In this document: piece after piece, positions 1 through 9,592 of the stretch | Position numbering within the stretch: position 1 is the stretch's first letter | Layout: every line of letters starts with the position of its first letter | Assembly (NCBI GenBank): GCA_009782495.1 | Contig: WRIX01000007.1 | Coordinates: 1 to 47,193 of the forward strand | DNA: 47,193 nt | Source of the DNA: Treponema sp. | Lineage (GTDB): Bacteria > Spirochaetota > Spirochaetia > Treponematales > Breznakiellaceae | Direction: 5' to 3' | The notes under the pieces: generated by a model | Databases searched by the model: none | What the model saw: the letters and a program-made list of their open reading frames with translations, nothing else | What the model was told of the DNA's origin: nothing | Program-made: the position numbers and the translations under genes

Positions 1-3000
1 GGTAATAAACAGTTTGTCAGGAGAATACAGCTGGGTTGCTTCAACGCCTTCCAATCCCAGCCTGGCCATAGTAACCCAGACCTGATCCATGAAAAACTGA
101 AAAGCAATTTGCCGGGCATTGAGTACCGCCCTGGTATCGCCATCAGACCATTCGGAGTTTTCGGACGAAATACCATAGCGAGGATCGACAATCAGGCTTT
201 CGGTAAGCTTTGCAAACATCGCAAGCAGTTCCGCCGTTTTAAGGGCGTTGGCAGAAATACTATTTGTCCCGTAATCGCCGGTATCGGTCAGCTTTGTTTC
301 GGCTCCGATAACAGCGCTCCAGTCGGAATACGCGTCAAGCATGGTTCGCTGCCGTACCCGGTAATATAAAAAACGGCCGGCCGGTGCATGTGCGGATCCT
401 GCCGGGGAAATATTCGGGTGTACTACCATAGTCGCAACGGTAGCGAACACGCCGTTTTCTTCACCTCTCCATGTGGCTTCTTCCAGTCCTTGGCCGTCAA
501 ACCGCGGTGCATACCAGGTAACGGCATCTTCAGATACTTGCACCTGATATTCTTTGAGGTTGGAAAGGTTTGTTTGTTTTGTCCAGGTAAGTGAGATAAA
601 ACGGAAACCGCCGGCGGCAGCGAGTGTAAGTACTGCAGGTATCACGGTCGTTCCTGCCCTGGCAAACCCATTAACCAGTTCGGTATAGGTAGGACGTTCA
701 GTTACATCGATCTGGATTTCAACTATTTTTTCCTGTACCTGGTGAAGGTAGGCGGGCGGAGGTGTTTCGGGGATACCCGAATCAAGCGCTCCGCCGACAG
801 ACACATTGGGGTTCCAGGGAGGAATCACATAATTGGGCATATCGACACCAAAAATTTCAGGCGCATAATCAACGCATTTAAGCCGGGCCTGATCCATGCT
901 GACCGGTTCAATGTCGACAATAAGCAGATCAAGCGTTACTAAGCCAGTTTCACCGAACGCATAGAGGTTTTCAACAGCGGCGCCAAAAGAGATCGGTATT
1001 GGTTCATCCAACAATAAATAATTGGTGTATTCCGGACGGTAAATTACCGCATATTCACCCTGATTATTTTGTGCAGTCCGAATCCGAATACGGTATGATT
1101 TTCCTTCTTCCATCTGTACCATTTCATCCAGTACCAATGCCGTGATTACGCTACCGGTTTGGATTACTTCTTTTATGCGGCCCCAAGCAATGCCGGACAT
1201 GGCGGTATCGCCCGAATATTTTATCCATTGGCCTTTATCTGCCGTGAGGTACTCAAAGTCAAGAATGATGGTGTGTACACGAGGCCGGTTTAAGAGGCAC
1301 GCATATTGATACCTCCCAAGTAAAAAAGCCTGCCGGGCATCGGTTACACCCCATAAGACAACACCCTGGAAATCAGACGGATCAGAGTCTTCCTGTTCCC
1401 CCGTGGGGGTATTGAAAACCTTACGAACGTCTTCTTTAAAGCCGGACGTTTCGTCAACAAACTGCATTTCCAGGGCTTGCGGAATATAGGGAAACCCAAG
1501 CGTTTGAGAATAGTCAATGCTGTTTTTTGGGGTAATCAGTTGAAAGTGAACCGGCCGTATTATGTCCTGGATTACGGAAAAGCGGCCGTCCTTCCGTACC
1601 GGCTCTGCTCTGCCTATAAAACAAATCTGTTTAAGCAATTCCATAAGCGTTGTTTTATTTGACAAAACAGCGGAGCAAAAATACCGGTAAGTATCACACC
1701 AGAGAAACCAGGCTTCCAGGGTTTTCCAGTCGATATACGCATCGTCCACAGTGCGTCTGTTTATAGGACCCTGTAAAGCGTACAGCAAAGCAGCGGCGGG
1801 ATTCCGGGTAAGTGCCGGTTCCCATGCGGATGGCCCTGAACCGTTACCGGAATATACCGGAACAACAGCCTGGGCAATAAAGTTAAAATTATCGATAACT
1901 CCATTGATGCGATCGGTAGCTTTTACTTTAAGGGCAATCAGTTGGATGTTTTTTGCCGCATCAGGTGACACCGGTGGACCGTCCTGGAACGCATTAAGGG
2001 TTGCAAAAAAACAGTCGTCATAGCGGTGTGTAGCACTGCCTAATGCGCCTCCATGTTCAACTTTAACCGTCCACGCTCCGCTTGTTACCGGTGCGGAAAA
2101 CGCACGGAAAAGAGACTTCTTTGAACTTCCCCACAGATCACTATTTGATCCGTTTATGTACCCAAAATGAAGGTACTGCGAATCAGGCGCATCTGCCGGT
2201 TTTATCCATAAGAGTATCCGTATGCCGACACTGACGACATCTCCGGAATCATTGATGCCGAATAGCCCGGAGTTAAAAGTAAAATTAAGATCGATTTTTG
2301 TTGTATCCGCCGGTGTTGTTACAATGACAGCTCCGCTGGTTCCGTCATCTAAAGTTTGTTTTAACGGACGGGAAACCTGTATCTGTTTTACCCGCCTGGG
2401 ATACAATGTTGACGGTGAACCGTCCGACAGTAATTCCATCTGAATTACCGGATCGCCGCCGGAAAGAATAGCCTGGATATCTTTGGTAACGCTGAGTTCT
2501 ACAAGTTTTGTGTCCCCAAGTTTGAACGAGTCAAGTTCTATGCTCATGTTGGCATAACCGGCGCAGAAAAGCTGGGTTAAGTATTGCTCGTTGTTAAGAA
2601 TGCTGATGTAATACCCTGCAGCCATGTCGGGAGTAAGCAGGCTCCGGCCGAATAATACCGGTACATATCCATAAGGACGAGGCTGGTTTTTTGCACCCTG
2701 CAGACCCGGCCTTGTCTGCGGTGTATTGCTTTTGAACTGTGGTAAATCCGGCGGTTCGTACAGAAGCAGGAACGTTCCGGACAGTATCAGGCTTACGCCG
2801 GTACCAATCAGTAAAGCGCCAACCGGCGTTAACATACCGGCGGAAGCAATTGATATAACGGCTCCAAAGACAGCGAGTACTCCCCCAAGAATGCTTCCCA
2901 CGGCTTTTCCGTCTCCGCCGCCGCCCAGCGGCACAACCTTGATCGTTACAGTGGAACCGTCCGGCGGGATATACTCAAAATCAGTTATAATGGCGCCGTC

Positions 3001-3141
3001 AACCTGACAGCGACACTGGGAAAGGACATAACCTGTAGCAAGGCCAAAATAGATATCGCGGATAGATTGTCCGGCAGGGATCTCCTGTTCTACCCGATCA
3101 TCTCTAAGAGGGTTGGACAGTGAGATAAGCTTGACTGACAC
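1..3141 (-). CDS. Tail tip / host specificity protein J-like, 3' end outside window
   Basis: Central tail-tip protein of a lambda-type siphophage tail, which contacts the host receptor and closes the tail tube. The frame is open without a stop from 3141 to base 1 (1047 codons), so the C-terminus is missing. I chose a GTG start at 3141 because GGAGGGG lies seven bases upstream; the nearby ATG at 3101 runs straight into a stop in its own frame. Near residues 60-100 there are glycine-rich hydrophobic stretches typical of gpJ N-termini, then a PYGYVPVLFGR segment, and around residue 845 a fibronectin-III-like stretch (ISLTWTKQ). It overlaps the NlpC/P60 gene by 38 bases, as K and J do in lambdoid tails. 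The function rests on family resemblance and gene order. Confidence 0.88.
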   Translation of the reverse strand, partial: MSVKLISLSNPLRDDRVEQEIPAGQSIRDIYFGLATGYVLSQCRCQVDGAIITDFEYIPPDGSTVTIKVVPLGGGGDGKAVGSILGGVLAVFGAVISIASAGMLTPVGALLIGTGVSLILSGTFLLLYEPPDLPQFKSNTPQTRPGLQGAKNQPRPYGYVPVLFGRSLLTPDMAAGYYISILNNEQYLTQLFCAGYANMSIELDSFKLGDTKLVELSVTKDIQAILSGGDPVIQMELLSDGSPSTLYPRRVKQIQVSRPLKQTLDDGTSGAVIVTTPADTTKIDLNFTFNSGLFGINDSGDVVSVGIRILLWIKPADAPDSQYLHFGYINGSNSDLWGSSKKSLFRAFSAPVTSGAWTVKVEHGGALGSATHRYDDCFFATLNAFQDGPPVSPDAAKNIQLIALKVKATDRINGVIDNFNFIAQAVVPVYSGNGSGPSAWEPALTRNPAAALLYALQGPINRRTVDDAYIDWKTLEAWFLWCDTYRYFCSAVLSNKTTLMELLKQICFIGRAEPVRKDGRFSVIQDIIRPVHFQLITPKNSIDYSQTLGFPYIPQALEMQFVDETSGFKEDVRKVFNTPTGEQEDSDPSDFQGVVLWGVTDARQAFLLGRYQYACLLNRPRVHTIILDFEYLTADKGQWIKYSGDTAMSGIAWGRIKEVIQTGSVITALVLDEMVQMEEGKSYRIRIRTAQNNQGEYAVIYRPEYTNYLLLDEPIPISFGAAVENLYAFGETGLVTLDLLIVDIEPVSMDQARLKCVDYAPEIFGVDMPNYVIPPWNPNVSVGGALDSGIPETPPPAYLHQVQEKIVEIQIDVTERPTYTELVNGFARAGTTVIPAVLTLAAAGGFRFISLTWTKQTNLSNLKEYQVQVSEDAVTWYAPRFDGQGLEEATWRGEENGVFATVATMVVHPNISPAGSAHAPAGRFLYYRVRQRTMLDAYSDWSAVIGAETKLTDTGDYGTNSISANALKTAELLAMFAKLTESLIVDPRYGISSENSEWSDGDTRAVLNARQIAFQFFMDQVWVTMARLGLEGVEATQLYSPDKLFIT

Positions 3142-3532
3142 GGTAAATCCCCTCCATAGCCCCGCGCACTGAACGGTGCTGACGGCTGATACAATGAGCT
3201 CCGATTCTATTCAATGTATGCAGTATAAACTCGTCATCGGTGAATATTCCGACATGAGCGGTCCTGCCCGCATATCGAACAACAATTACCGCTCCCGGTT
3301 CCGGCTGTTGTATCCGGTTTCCGCACAGCAACGGCAGTTGATTCTGCATGAGTGGTTCTATTTCTGTGGTATCGCAGGCGTTATTATAAGCAAGACTTAG
3401 TAAAGGAAGCTTGTATCCAAACTGTTTCAGCAATACCAGACGTACCAGGCCGTAACAATCGCAGCCGGTATGATCCCGCCCGCCTGAGACAAAAGGAATG
3501 CCAATGTAGTGAGCAACCCAGGACGGCGGCAT
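3104..3532 (-). CDS. NlpC/P60 tail peptidase, lambda K-like
   Basis: A 142-residue NlpC/P60 domain protein that probably cleaves peptidoglycan peptide stems during DNA entry, as part of the tail tip. The Cys in DCYGL (C26) is the expected nucleophile and the His in AHVGI (H93) the general base; H105 could be the third polar residue. The protein is shorter than lambda K because it has only the peptidase domain. It starts on an ATG that overlaps the stop of the DUF1833 gene (TGATG) and precedes the J-like gene, which is the usual L-K-J order. Confidence 0.88.
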   Translation of the reverse strand: MPPSWVAHYIGIPFVSGGRDHTGCDCYGLVRLVLLKQFGYKLPLLSLAYNNACDTTEIEPLMQNQLPLLCGNRIQQPEPGAVIVVRYAGRTAHVGIFTDDEFILHTLNRIGAHCISRQHRSVRGAMEGIYRVSQAYLTVQPS

Positions 3533-3993
3533 CAGAACAGTCCCGGAAAGTTTTTTGGAGTGTACTGCAGCCCTGGTATATTGAGATCGGTCAGGTAAAA
3601 ATCATGAAGCACCGCTTTAATTTTTGTGCGGGTTACCTGAAAATCCCGGAGTATGTATTTGAACGGCCCGCGCTCAACAACATCGGGACTTGATGCCATG
3701 ATGATGCTAAATTCTGCGGTTACTTCTTTGCCTGCAGAAAGCGTGACCGTTTCCTGAATGCGACGGTCTACGTTGTCAATTTCAAAACCGGCTGATTTAA
3801 TGCCCGAATCACTGGTTGAAGGCAGCACAAAAGCAAAGGCGAATGGTTCGAAGGTTTCGCCCTGGGAAGTGATACCTTCGGTATTATTGACAATACGGAA
3901 AGAAACTTCCCCGTCAACTTTGATAACAGCGATTACCAAAAAGACTTCCGCAGTTTCTTGTGCAGTCAAGGCTTCTATAGCGGGGTTGGTCAT
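3532..3993 (-). CDS. DUF1833-type minor tail protein, lambda L position
   Basis: A 153-residue protein that resembles the DUF1833 family of siphophage tail proteins. It sits exactly where lambda gpL sits, between the M-like and K-like genes, so I infer a tail-tip baseplate role. No catalytic motif or membrane segment is visible. Its start overlaps the end of the M-like gene by four bases (ATGA), indicating translational coupling in the tail operon. Confidence 0.72.
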   Translation of the reverse strand: MTNPAIEALTAQETAEVFLVIAVIKVDGEVSFRIVNNTEGITSQGETFEPFAFAFVLPSTSDSGIKSAGFEIDNVDRRIQETVTLSAGKEVTAEFSIIMASSPDVVERGPFKYILRDFQVTRTKIKAVLHDFYLTDLNIPGLQYTPKNFPGLF

Positions 3994-4340
3994 AGTTCTT
4001 CCAATTGCAGCGTGATGGTATAGCGCCCGGCGGTACTGGATTCATCCGGCGGTGCTTTTAAACGGAACTCCCTGACTTCCAGGCTTTGAGGATTGGTAAA
4101 GTTAAAACGGAGCGCACCGAATCTGGTTGTGATGCGGTAAAAATAGTCGAGAAGACGCCGCTGCTGTTCGTCTACGATAATGGTACCGGTATAATTTTTT
4201 GCCGGCCGTGTATACCGGAGCCTGGCCTTTGGCGGACCCATATCCATGTCGGTACGCAAAACAGGATCTTTGTACTGGCCTTTAAGCCCTTCGGTACGTA
4301 GGGTAAAGGGCAGCTCCACAGGCCAGGAGATGGAAGCCAT
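3990..4340 (-). CDS. Minor tail protein, lambda M-like
   Basis: A 116-residue protein that follows the tape measure gene directly (TAATG overlap at 4340) and precedes the DUF1833 gene. The beta-rich sequence with an RFGALRFNF motif and a C-terminal ITLQLEEL strand resembles small tail-tip proteins of the gpM class. The assignment is mainly from position and general resemblance; in lambda this protein joins the tape measure to the tail tip. Confidence 0.65.
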   Translation of the reverse strand: MASISWPVELPFTLRTEGLKGQYKDPVLRTDMDMGPPKARLRYTRPAKNYTGTIIVDEQQRRLLDYFYRITTRFGALRFNFTNPQSLEVREFRLKAPPDESSTAGRYTITLQLEEL

Positions 4341-7138
4341 TAACGCCCCCTCCGGGTAAGCCCTTCAAAGCGGCTTTCAAGTACCGAATCGTGGCGCCCC
4401 GCGGCTATCTGGCCACCGACGAGTTCGCCGATCATGATGTCGATTTGCCGACTGCCGTCTTCGCCGGTATGTTCTTCCTGGGTTACCGGTTCACCGGAAT
4501 TATTGTAAATGTTGACTACAACTTGAGTTCCACCGATACCGGACGCTTCAATACCAAGATCGCCGTTTCCCAGACGCTTAAGAGGCATTACCGCTTCAGG
4601 CCCTGCTTCGCCCATAAGCCCCAACCCTCCGCCGTGTCGGAAATAGGAAGGTGCCGTTATGATCTGATTGGTGAAAGCGCCGCCCTTACCGTACGGGATG
4701 ATCCCTTGCGAACTGAACATATTACCGTGGGCGTTAAGATCGGTATCATCGCTGCCATCGCTACTTGTCAGCCCTTTGGTGATGCCATTAATGAGGGCGG
4801 AACTGCCGGCCATAGCAATAAACGCAAGGCCTAACGGCCACTGGCCCGATATAATAAGCCGCAATCCTGCTTCCAAGAAGAGTCCCGGCAGCATATCCAT
4901 CATGGAACGAACCATGTCCGCCATAGCGGCTTTAAACGCTTTAGCGGCATCGTCGTTTTGCGCCAGGGCATAGCCGACATCCTCTAGACCTTTTAATATG
5001 CCGTTGAAAGAAACGTCTGCAAGGGCTGCGGAGATTTTTGCAATACTATCCACTGCTATTTTGGACATTTCAGGGAACGATTTCGTCAGGCCGTTCCGTA
5101 TAACATCTTCAAGGTTTCTTTCTGCTTCGGTAAGCATAGCGTATTCTTCGGTCAGCCGGGCAATTTCTTCTTGCTGTTCTTTGGTATAGCCGTTAAACTC
5201 CGCCATTTCCCGTGCAAGCTGCCATTCGGATTTCCCGAAGTCTTTAATTTTTTTCTCCAGCTCCTGTATTTCAATGTCCCCGATAGCATGGTTCAGTCTT
5301 TTAAATTCTTCAGAAAGTGGATTGATAAATTTATCGTTGAACTCAAACGGATCATCGATGTCCGAAGGACTGATGGAAAGCAGCTCTTTGAGCGCCCGCT
5401 CAATATCGTCCTTCTGGCCACGGAGCGCCCCTGCCATGTCAAATTTGTTTCCCAAAACATCAGCGAGGTTTTGATTCATCGTATAGGTATTGGCAAGACT
5501 GTCAACAAAAAGGTTCCCCAACTCCTCCCCATGTTCCTTCATGGTAATTAACTTAGGGTCAACCTTGGTGATCTCGCTGTACCATTCCTGCCAGGTTTTT
5601 TGTGCATCTTTGGTCGTGCCTGAACCAAGTTCCGGGGGGTCAAAGGAAACGGTATCAGCGCTTGCTGTTACTGCAACGCGAGGACCTGCGGCCTCAACAA
5701 GAGTCCGGTTGGTTAACTCAGTTATTTTATCGAAATATTCACTTTGCATAGCATAACTTTCTGCCAAATCCTGTTTGATCTGTTGAAGGTGTTCCCCGGT
5801 ATAATATCCATTGGCTATGGATGCTTCCATTTCCTTGACTGAGTTATTTAATTTTCCTAATTCACCCTGATATCGTTCAATTTCATAAGCGTATTTTTGT
5901 TCCGCAGCGGCAAGCCGCCGGAAATATGATGCTTCCTCCGCTGCCGCTGACGCCTCTTTAACCGTTATGGTATTTGCCATGATTACTTTGCTTAACTCGG
6001 GGTACAGCTTAATAAGTTCTCTCGTTGTTTTTTCATCAAGGAGTTTGGCGTCATTTCCGCCCGAATATGCAGCAAGCAGACTTTTTGACGCATCTTCGGT
6101 TTCCCTGATTTTTTTCTGCAGATCTTCATACGCATGCGCCTGTTTATTGATAACCGCTACAACCGCTCCAAGACCAGCAATGCCTGCAACAATAGCCAAC
6201 ATGGCGGGGTTGGTTGCTGCCAACACTTTATTGATTCCGTGTATCGCTGCAATCGTAGGGCCCGATACCGCAACCACACCGCCGAACCCAAGGACAAGGC
6301 GCTTGGTGCCGTCGTCCATGTTCATAATGCCCTGGAAGAGATCGTTCGCGGCGTTAAGCGTATCGTTGACCATAGGCAGCAGCAGATCACCAAAGGACGC
6401 CGCCGCCTGTTTGGCATTGTCCATAGCGGTGGAGAACTTCCCTATGGTAGTAACGGAAAGCCGTTCCATCATTCCTTCAAACTGCCCGCCGTCTTCGGTC
6501 ATCGCCTGAAACGCCTTCTCCATTTCAGGAAAGCCGATTTTCCCGGCGCTGACCATGTCTTTTATACTTGCCTCTGTAGTGCCGAGTGCCTTGGCCAGAG
6601 CCTGCACAACAGGGATACCCTGCCGCTGCATCTGCAGTATTTCCATAGCGGAGGCTTTGCCCTGAACTTTAACCTTTCCGTACACCTGAGCGACCTGATC
6701 CAGGCTGGATCCAACACCTTGGGCTACGTCCCCCAACCGCCGCAAAGTCGTCGTTATTTCTGAAGCGTCAACGCCGAAAGCAAGCAGGGCTTTACCGGCG
6801 CCGGAAATTTCCCCCACCGAAAGCGGTGTCGTTGCTCCGAAATGTTTCCATTCTTCAAAGACCGCCGTAGCTTTTTCGGCGGAGCCAAGCAATACCTCAA
6901 GAGACGCCTGAAGCTTCTCGTTGTCAGCGGCTGCCTTGATACCCGCAAGCCCAGCTGCGGTTACCGCCCCGGACATGATAAGGGCTTTTTTCTCCATAGC
7001 TTCAAGAGCTTTGCCAAGGCCGGAAGCTGACTTTTCGGATTTCTCCAGAGAATCGTCAAATTGTTTTAGGTCACGGATCGCCCGTTCAACTTCCGCTTCT
7101 ACGAGAACCCGCAATTCATCGGTTAGCTGTACCGCCAT
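4340..7138 (-). CDS. Tail tape measure protein
   Basis: A 932-residue tape measure protein whose length sets the tail length. The first 40 residues are amphipathic coil. Residues about 50-235 match the N-terminal tape-measure domain (GTTEASIKDMVSAGKIGFPE segment). Hydrophobic stretches lie near 280-345 and again near 760-800, followed by a glycine-rich tail with an MGEAGPEAVMPL motif common in the C-termini of these proteins. A GGAAGGA ribosome site precedes the ATG at 7138, which overlaps the end of the GT frame by 23 bases. Tape measures normally follow the G/GT chaperones, as here. Confidence 0.93.
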   Translation of the reverse strand: MAVQLTDELRVLVEAEVERAIRDLKQFDDSLEKSEKSASGLGKALEAMEKKALIMSGAVTAAGLAGIKAAADNEKLQASLEVLLGSAEKATAVFEEWKHFGATTPLSVGEISGAGKALLAFGVDASEITTTLRRLGDVAQGVGSSLDQVAQVYGKVKVQGKASAMEILQMQRQGIPVVQALAKALGTTEASIKDMVSAGKIGFPEMEKAFQAMTEDGGQFEGMMERLSVTTIGKFSTAMDNAKQAAASFGDLLLPMVNDTLNAANDLFQGIMNMDDGTKRLVLGFGGVVAVSGPTIAAIHGINKVLAATNPAMLAIVAGIAGLGAVVAVINKQAHAYEDLQKKIRETEDASKSLLAAYSGGNDAKLLDEKTTRELIKLYPELSKVIMANTITVKEASAAAEEASYFRRLAAAEQKYAYEIERYQGELGKLNNSVKEMEASIANGYYTGEHLQQIKQDLAESYAMQSEYFDKITELTNRTLVEAAGPRVAVTASADTVSFDPPELGSGTTKDAQKTWQEWYSEITKVDPKLITMKEHGEELGNLFVDSLANTYTMNQNLADVLGNKFDMAGALRGQKDDIERALKELLSISPSDIDDPFEFNDKFINPLSEEFKRLNHAIGDIEIQELEKKIKDFGKSEWQLAREMAEFNGYTKEQQEEIARLTEEYAMLTEAERNLEDVIRNGLTKSFPEMSKIAVDSIAKISAALADVSFNGILKGLEDVGYALAQNDDAAKAFKAAMADMVRSMMDMLPGLFLEAGLRLIISGQWPLGLAFIAMAGSSALINGITKGLTSSDGSDDTDLNAHGNMFSSQGIIPYGKGGAFTNQIITAPSYFRHGGGLGLMGEAGPEAVMPLKRLGNGDLGIEASGIGGTQVVVNIYNNSGEPVTQEEHTGEDGSRQIDIMIGELVGGQIAAGRHDSVLESRFEGLTRRGR

Positions 7139-7834
7139 TCGTGTTTCCTTCCAGCTTTAGCCGGTCTAACTTGTCTCTGGTATCGTCAAACAAATCAAAC
7201 AATTCAAGAAGCGCTTCCGGTTCGTGAAGCCAGCCCTTGCCCGACGGAAGTCCCCGGCGGCAATACTGCCGCCAGATGCCAAAGGCCTTCCAAAAATCTT
7301 CCGTCAGGTAGTTTGCGAATTCTCCCCGTTTGAGGATACCAAAGCTGAACTGTTCCCGTTTGTCATTGTAGACATCGTGCCACCGTTCTCCGGCCCATCC
7401 TTCGTAGACGAGTTCGAAGGCGGCGGCGTACTTTTTTTTTCTTCGGCAGAGAGCTGATCCGACAATACTTCCGCTGTCAGCTCCTGAATAAAATTGGCAA
7501 CTCCGAAAGCGGTACATTCGGCAAGTTCCGCACCGGTGGTTATAGCGTGTATTTTCCCGTTTTCTTCGACAGATAAATTCTTTATTACCCCCACATGGTT
7601 ACGGAGAATCCGTCCGGTACGATAGCGGGTCTTAAACGTTATAGACGCACTTCCGCCAGGATTTTCAAAATCAGTCAGACCAACTTCCCGTTCAGGGTCA
7701 AAACTATATAGCTGGCCCCGTTCCTCTGCCCGAGGCCGGATTATCTCCACCGTTACCTGTTCCCGTTCTGGCAAAGAACGGTTCTCGTTAAACTTCGGGA
7801 CATAGGCATAGGTACCCTTTGCAGAGAGGATCAT
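7116..7834 (-). CDS. Tail assembly chaperone GT-like, -1 frameshift product
   Basis: Predicted 239-residue fusion made by a -1 slip on A_AAA_AAA at 7439-7433. The first 134 codons are those of the G-like protein. Reading then continues AAG TAC GCC, giving a well-behaved domain with YAAAFELVYEGWAGERW and an acidic ELFDLFDDTRDKLDRLKLEG end. Only the shifted frame gives this convincing sequence, and it overlaps the tape measure start by 23 bases, as GT does. I infer programmed shifting from the family precedent; transcriptional slippage on the A run would give the same product. Confidence 0.68.
7304..7834 (-). CDS. Tail assembly chaperone G-like (frame-0 product)
   Basis: Frame-0 product of a lambda G/GT-type chaperone locus, 176 residues. 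The start at 7834 overlaps the tube-protein stop as TAATG and has GGGAGA upstream; an ATG nine codons further upstream is less likely. The first 134 residues look like an ordered protein. After the A9 run at 7432-7440 the frame continues for about 40 Ser/Thr/Asn-rich residues, which looks like out-of-frame coding. In siphophages G coats the tape measure while the tail assembles. Confidence 0.75.
   Translation of the reverse strand: MILSAKGTYAYVPKFNENRSLPEREQVTVEIIRPRAEERGQLYSFDPEREVGLTDFENPGGSASITFKTRYRTGRILRNHVGVIKNLSVEENGKIHAITTGAELAECTAFGVANFIQELTAEVLSDQLSAEEKKSTPPPSNSSTKDGPENGGTMSTMTNGNSSALVSSNGENSQTT
7432..7440 (-). promoter_or_regulatory. Slippery A9 run for G/GT frameshift
   Basis: The minus strand has nine consecutive A residues, read in frame 0 as GAA AAA AAA AGT. 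A -1 slip yields AAA AAA AAG TAC and enters the downstream chaperone frame. The site lies about 80 percent of the way into the shorter product. Confidence 0.65.
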
Positions 7835-8517
7835 TAGGCTATCTCCCGAATGATCATACATGGCTTCCGCTTGCCGTCAATGCGGTAGTTAAAAGAGAAA
7901 GACTGCACCCCATCCATCGGTTTAGGCGCCTGGATGGATTCCGATATAAGCGGCATGTACTCCCACATTTCGGTTTCCCCCGACTCTCTGGTTTCCCTGC
8001 GGCTCATCATGTATTCGTGTTCCAGTGACGTTGCCGGCGCAACCCCGACGTGATCCCCTTCCTGATAGACGATCTCCCGGTACTCGTTAAAGAGTTCCCG
8101 CTGTTCCTCGCTGTCCACGTCCACAACGCCGTTGATCGTCCCCGTCCGTTCCTGGAACGCGCCGGGGATGTACGAGCGGCTGCCGGAATCGACATCGGCC
8201 TGGGTCGTAACATCATGACTTTGTTTTTGGCCGGAATCCTGCACGTCGGTAACAAAGCTAATTCGCCGTAACTCCATGGGCAGTACCGCATCGCCGGAAG
8301 TAAGTGTCAAGCCTTCCGTGGCGTAAAAGATATTGCCCGGGCCTAATGTTTTGTAACCCAACTCAATCATTTCAGCGCTGGGTTCCGGCAGCCCTGAGCC
8401 GGTTTCCGCACGGCTCACAATTTTATAAAACCCCGCGGTAAGCGGATCCCCGCTTCCACTGACAAGTTTTCCCGAAACGATACGGTATAAAAAACCGTCT
8501 TTTCCACCTGGTCTCAT
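7834..8517 (-). CDS. Major tail tube protein
   Basis: A 227-residue protein directly upstream of the G/GT chaperones, the usual place for the siphophage tail tube gene. It is beta-rich, with repeated QDSGQK / DVDSGSR type loops and a motif (SFSFNYRIDGK) near the C-terminus, consistent with a tube-forming subunit. The ATG at 8517 overlaps the preceding stop (ATGA) and has GAGGAGG just upstream, a strong site that suits an abundant structural protein. The assignment is by position and general character. Confidence 0.7.
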   Translation of the reverse strand: MRPGGKDGFLYRIVSGKLVSGSGDPLTAGFYKIVSRAETGSGLPEPSAEMIELGYKTLGPGNIFYATEGLTLTSGDAVLPMELRRISFVTDVQDSGQKQSHDVTTQADVDSGSRSYIPGAFQERTGTINGVVDVDSEEQRELFNEYREIVYQEGDHVGVAPATSLEHEYMMSRRETRESGETEMWEYMPLISESIQAPKPMDGVQSFSFNYRIDGKRKPCMIIREIA

Positions 8518-8984
8518 GATCCCTCCTCTGTCGGAATTAAATGTGATTGATACGTTATAGTTATACGCCAGATTTCCTTGAAACGGGCTGGCATAGGGGA
8601 GTCCTCATTTTCAGATTCAAAACTTCCGGGCTGCAGTTTTTCAAAACGTGCTGTCATAGTTTTGGTTATCGTTTCCCCGGGGTTATGAGGATCGGGAAAC
8701 GATGCAGGAAAAAAAAGGCCGTCTTCGCCGAACACCATCAATTTTCGTAAGATGTTCCGCAGGCCCGATACAAAAACCCGGGCAACGCCGGAGGCGGTTA
8801 CGTCAGCCTTAACGGTAAGCGTTTCGTAGGTATACGAGTTACCGTCTTTTTTTTCGCCGCCAAGGGTAAACCCCTCAAGCCACAGTTCCAGTTGCGGGCC
8901 GGTTGTAATTGCCGATTGTGGCTGTTCGATAACCGGTATTCGTTGCGCTCTGATCGCTGCAATAAATGCGTCGTAGACTATCAC
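8514..8984 (-). CDS. Putative tail terminator / neck protein
   Basis: A 156-residue protein of unknown family, placed between the gpG-like virion morphogenesis protein and the tail tube. That slot normally holds a tail terminator or Mu gp37-like protein, so I infer a head-tail joining role. The start is GTG, overlapping the previous stop as GTGA, with GGGAGG six bases upstream. No transmembrane segment or catalytic motif is visible. Confidence 0.55.
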   Translation of the reverse strand: MIVYDAFIAAIRAQRIPVIEQPQSAITTGPQLELWLEGFTLGGEKKDGNSYTYETLTVKADVTASGVARVFVSGLRNILRKLMVFGEDGLFFPASFPDPHNPGETITKTMTARFEKLQPGSFESENEDSPMPARFKEIWRITITYQSHLIPTEEGS

Positions 8985-9592
8985 GAGGCGCCTCCCTTTC
9001 CGGGATGCAGTGCGTGACTGATCTCCGTACCCAAATAATGAAGAATATACCGTTCATTCTTTTGATCGATGTGCAAAAACGGACGCGCCGGAATAACGAT
9101 AGAATCTTTCAGAATAAAGAGTGCGAGCTCTTCACGTTTTCCGGATTTGTTCCGGCGGGAAGCGCAGAAGAGTTTTCCTTTTTTGAAGAATTTCCATCCG
9201 TCGCTTTTCATCTGCTGAAGCATCTGGCTGATGGTTAAACCCTTCATCCTGCGCCGGGTCTCCGGCCCGGCAGGGATCCACAATGTTTTTCCCTTTGCTT
9301 TAATTGTCCCGCCGTACTGTAAGATCCGCGCCTGTTTTAAATTGGTACTGCAATCAGCCCAAAGGTCTCCCGAATGCGGGGCTATGCTTCTCATAAGCGC
9401 CCCGGAATCACGCAAGGTTAAGTTCCCCTTTTTTACACAGGTAGTTAAAGAGCTGTTCGGCGGCGGGATTGAATTCTTTATTCGTTTATCTGCTTGAGAC
9501 TGAAGGTACATAGCGACATGCCTGAATGCTTTTGGGATTGCCCGAATACTCCCTGCCTTGGGTGCGGGCTTGGCAAGAATCTTAACGCCCAT
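8981..9592 (-). CDS. Phage virion morphogenesis protein, Mu gpG-like
   Basis: A 203-residue protein resembling the Mu gpG / tail completion family, including the characteristic LQYGGTIKAKGKTLWIPAGP stretch followed by a lysine-rich segment and a conserved PARPFL near the C-terminus. I start it at ATG 9592, inside the last codons of the DUF1320 gene, because an upstream extension would only read that gene in another frame. It lacks a clear ribosome site and probably depends on coupling. Its role is head-tail connection. Confidence 0.8.
   Translation of the reverse strand: MGVKILAKPAPKAGSIRAIPKAFRHVAMYLQSQADKRIKNSIPPPNSSLTTCVKKGNLTLRDSGALMRSIAPHSGDLWADCSTNLKQARILQYGGTIKAKGKTLWIPAGPETRRRMKGLTISQMLQQMKSDGWKFFKKGKLFCASRRNKSGKREELALFILKDSIVIPARPFLHIDQKNERYILHYLGTEISHALHPGKGGAS

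Noticed and set aside
6134-6763. Long plus-strand frames opposite the tape measure gene (also at 5967-6509)
   Set aside because: They mirror a well-supported 932-residue gene; GC-rich regular codon use opens the opposite strand.
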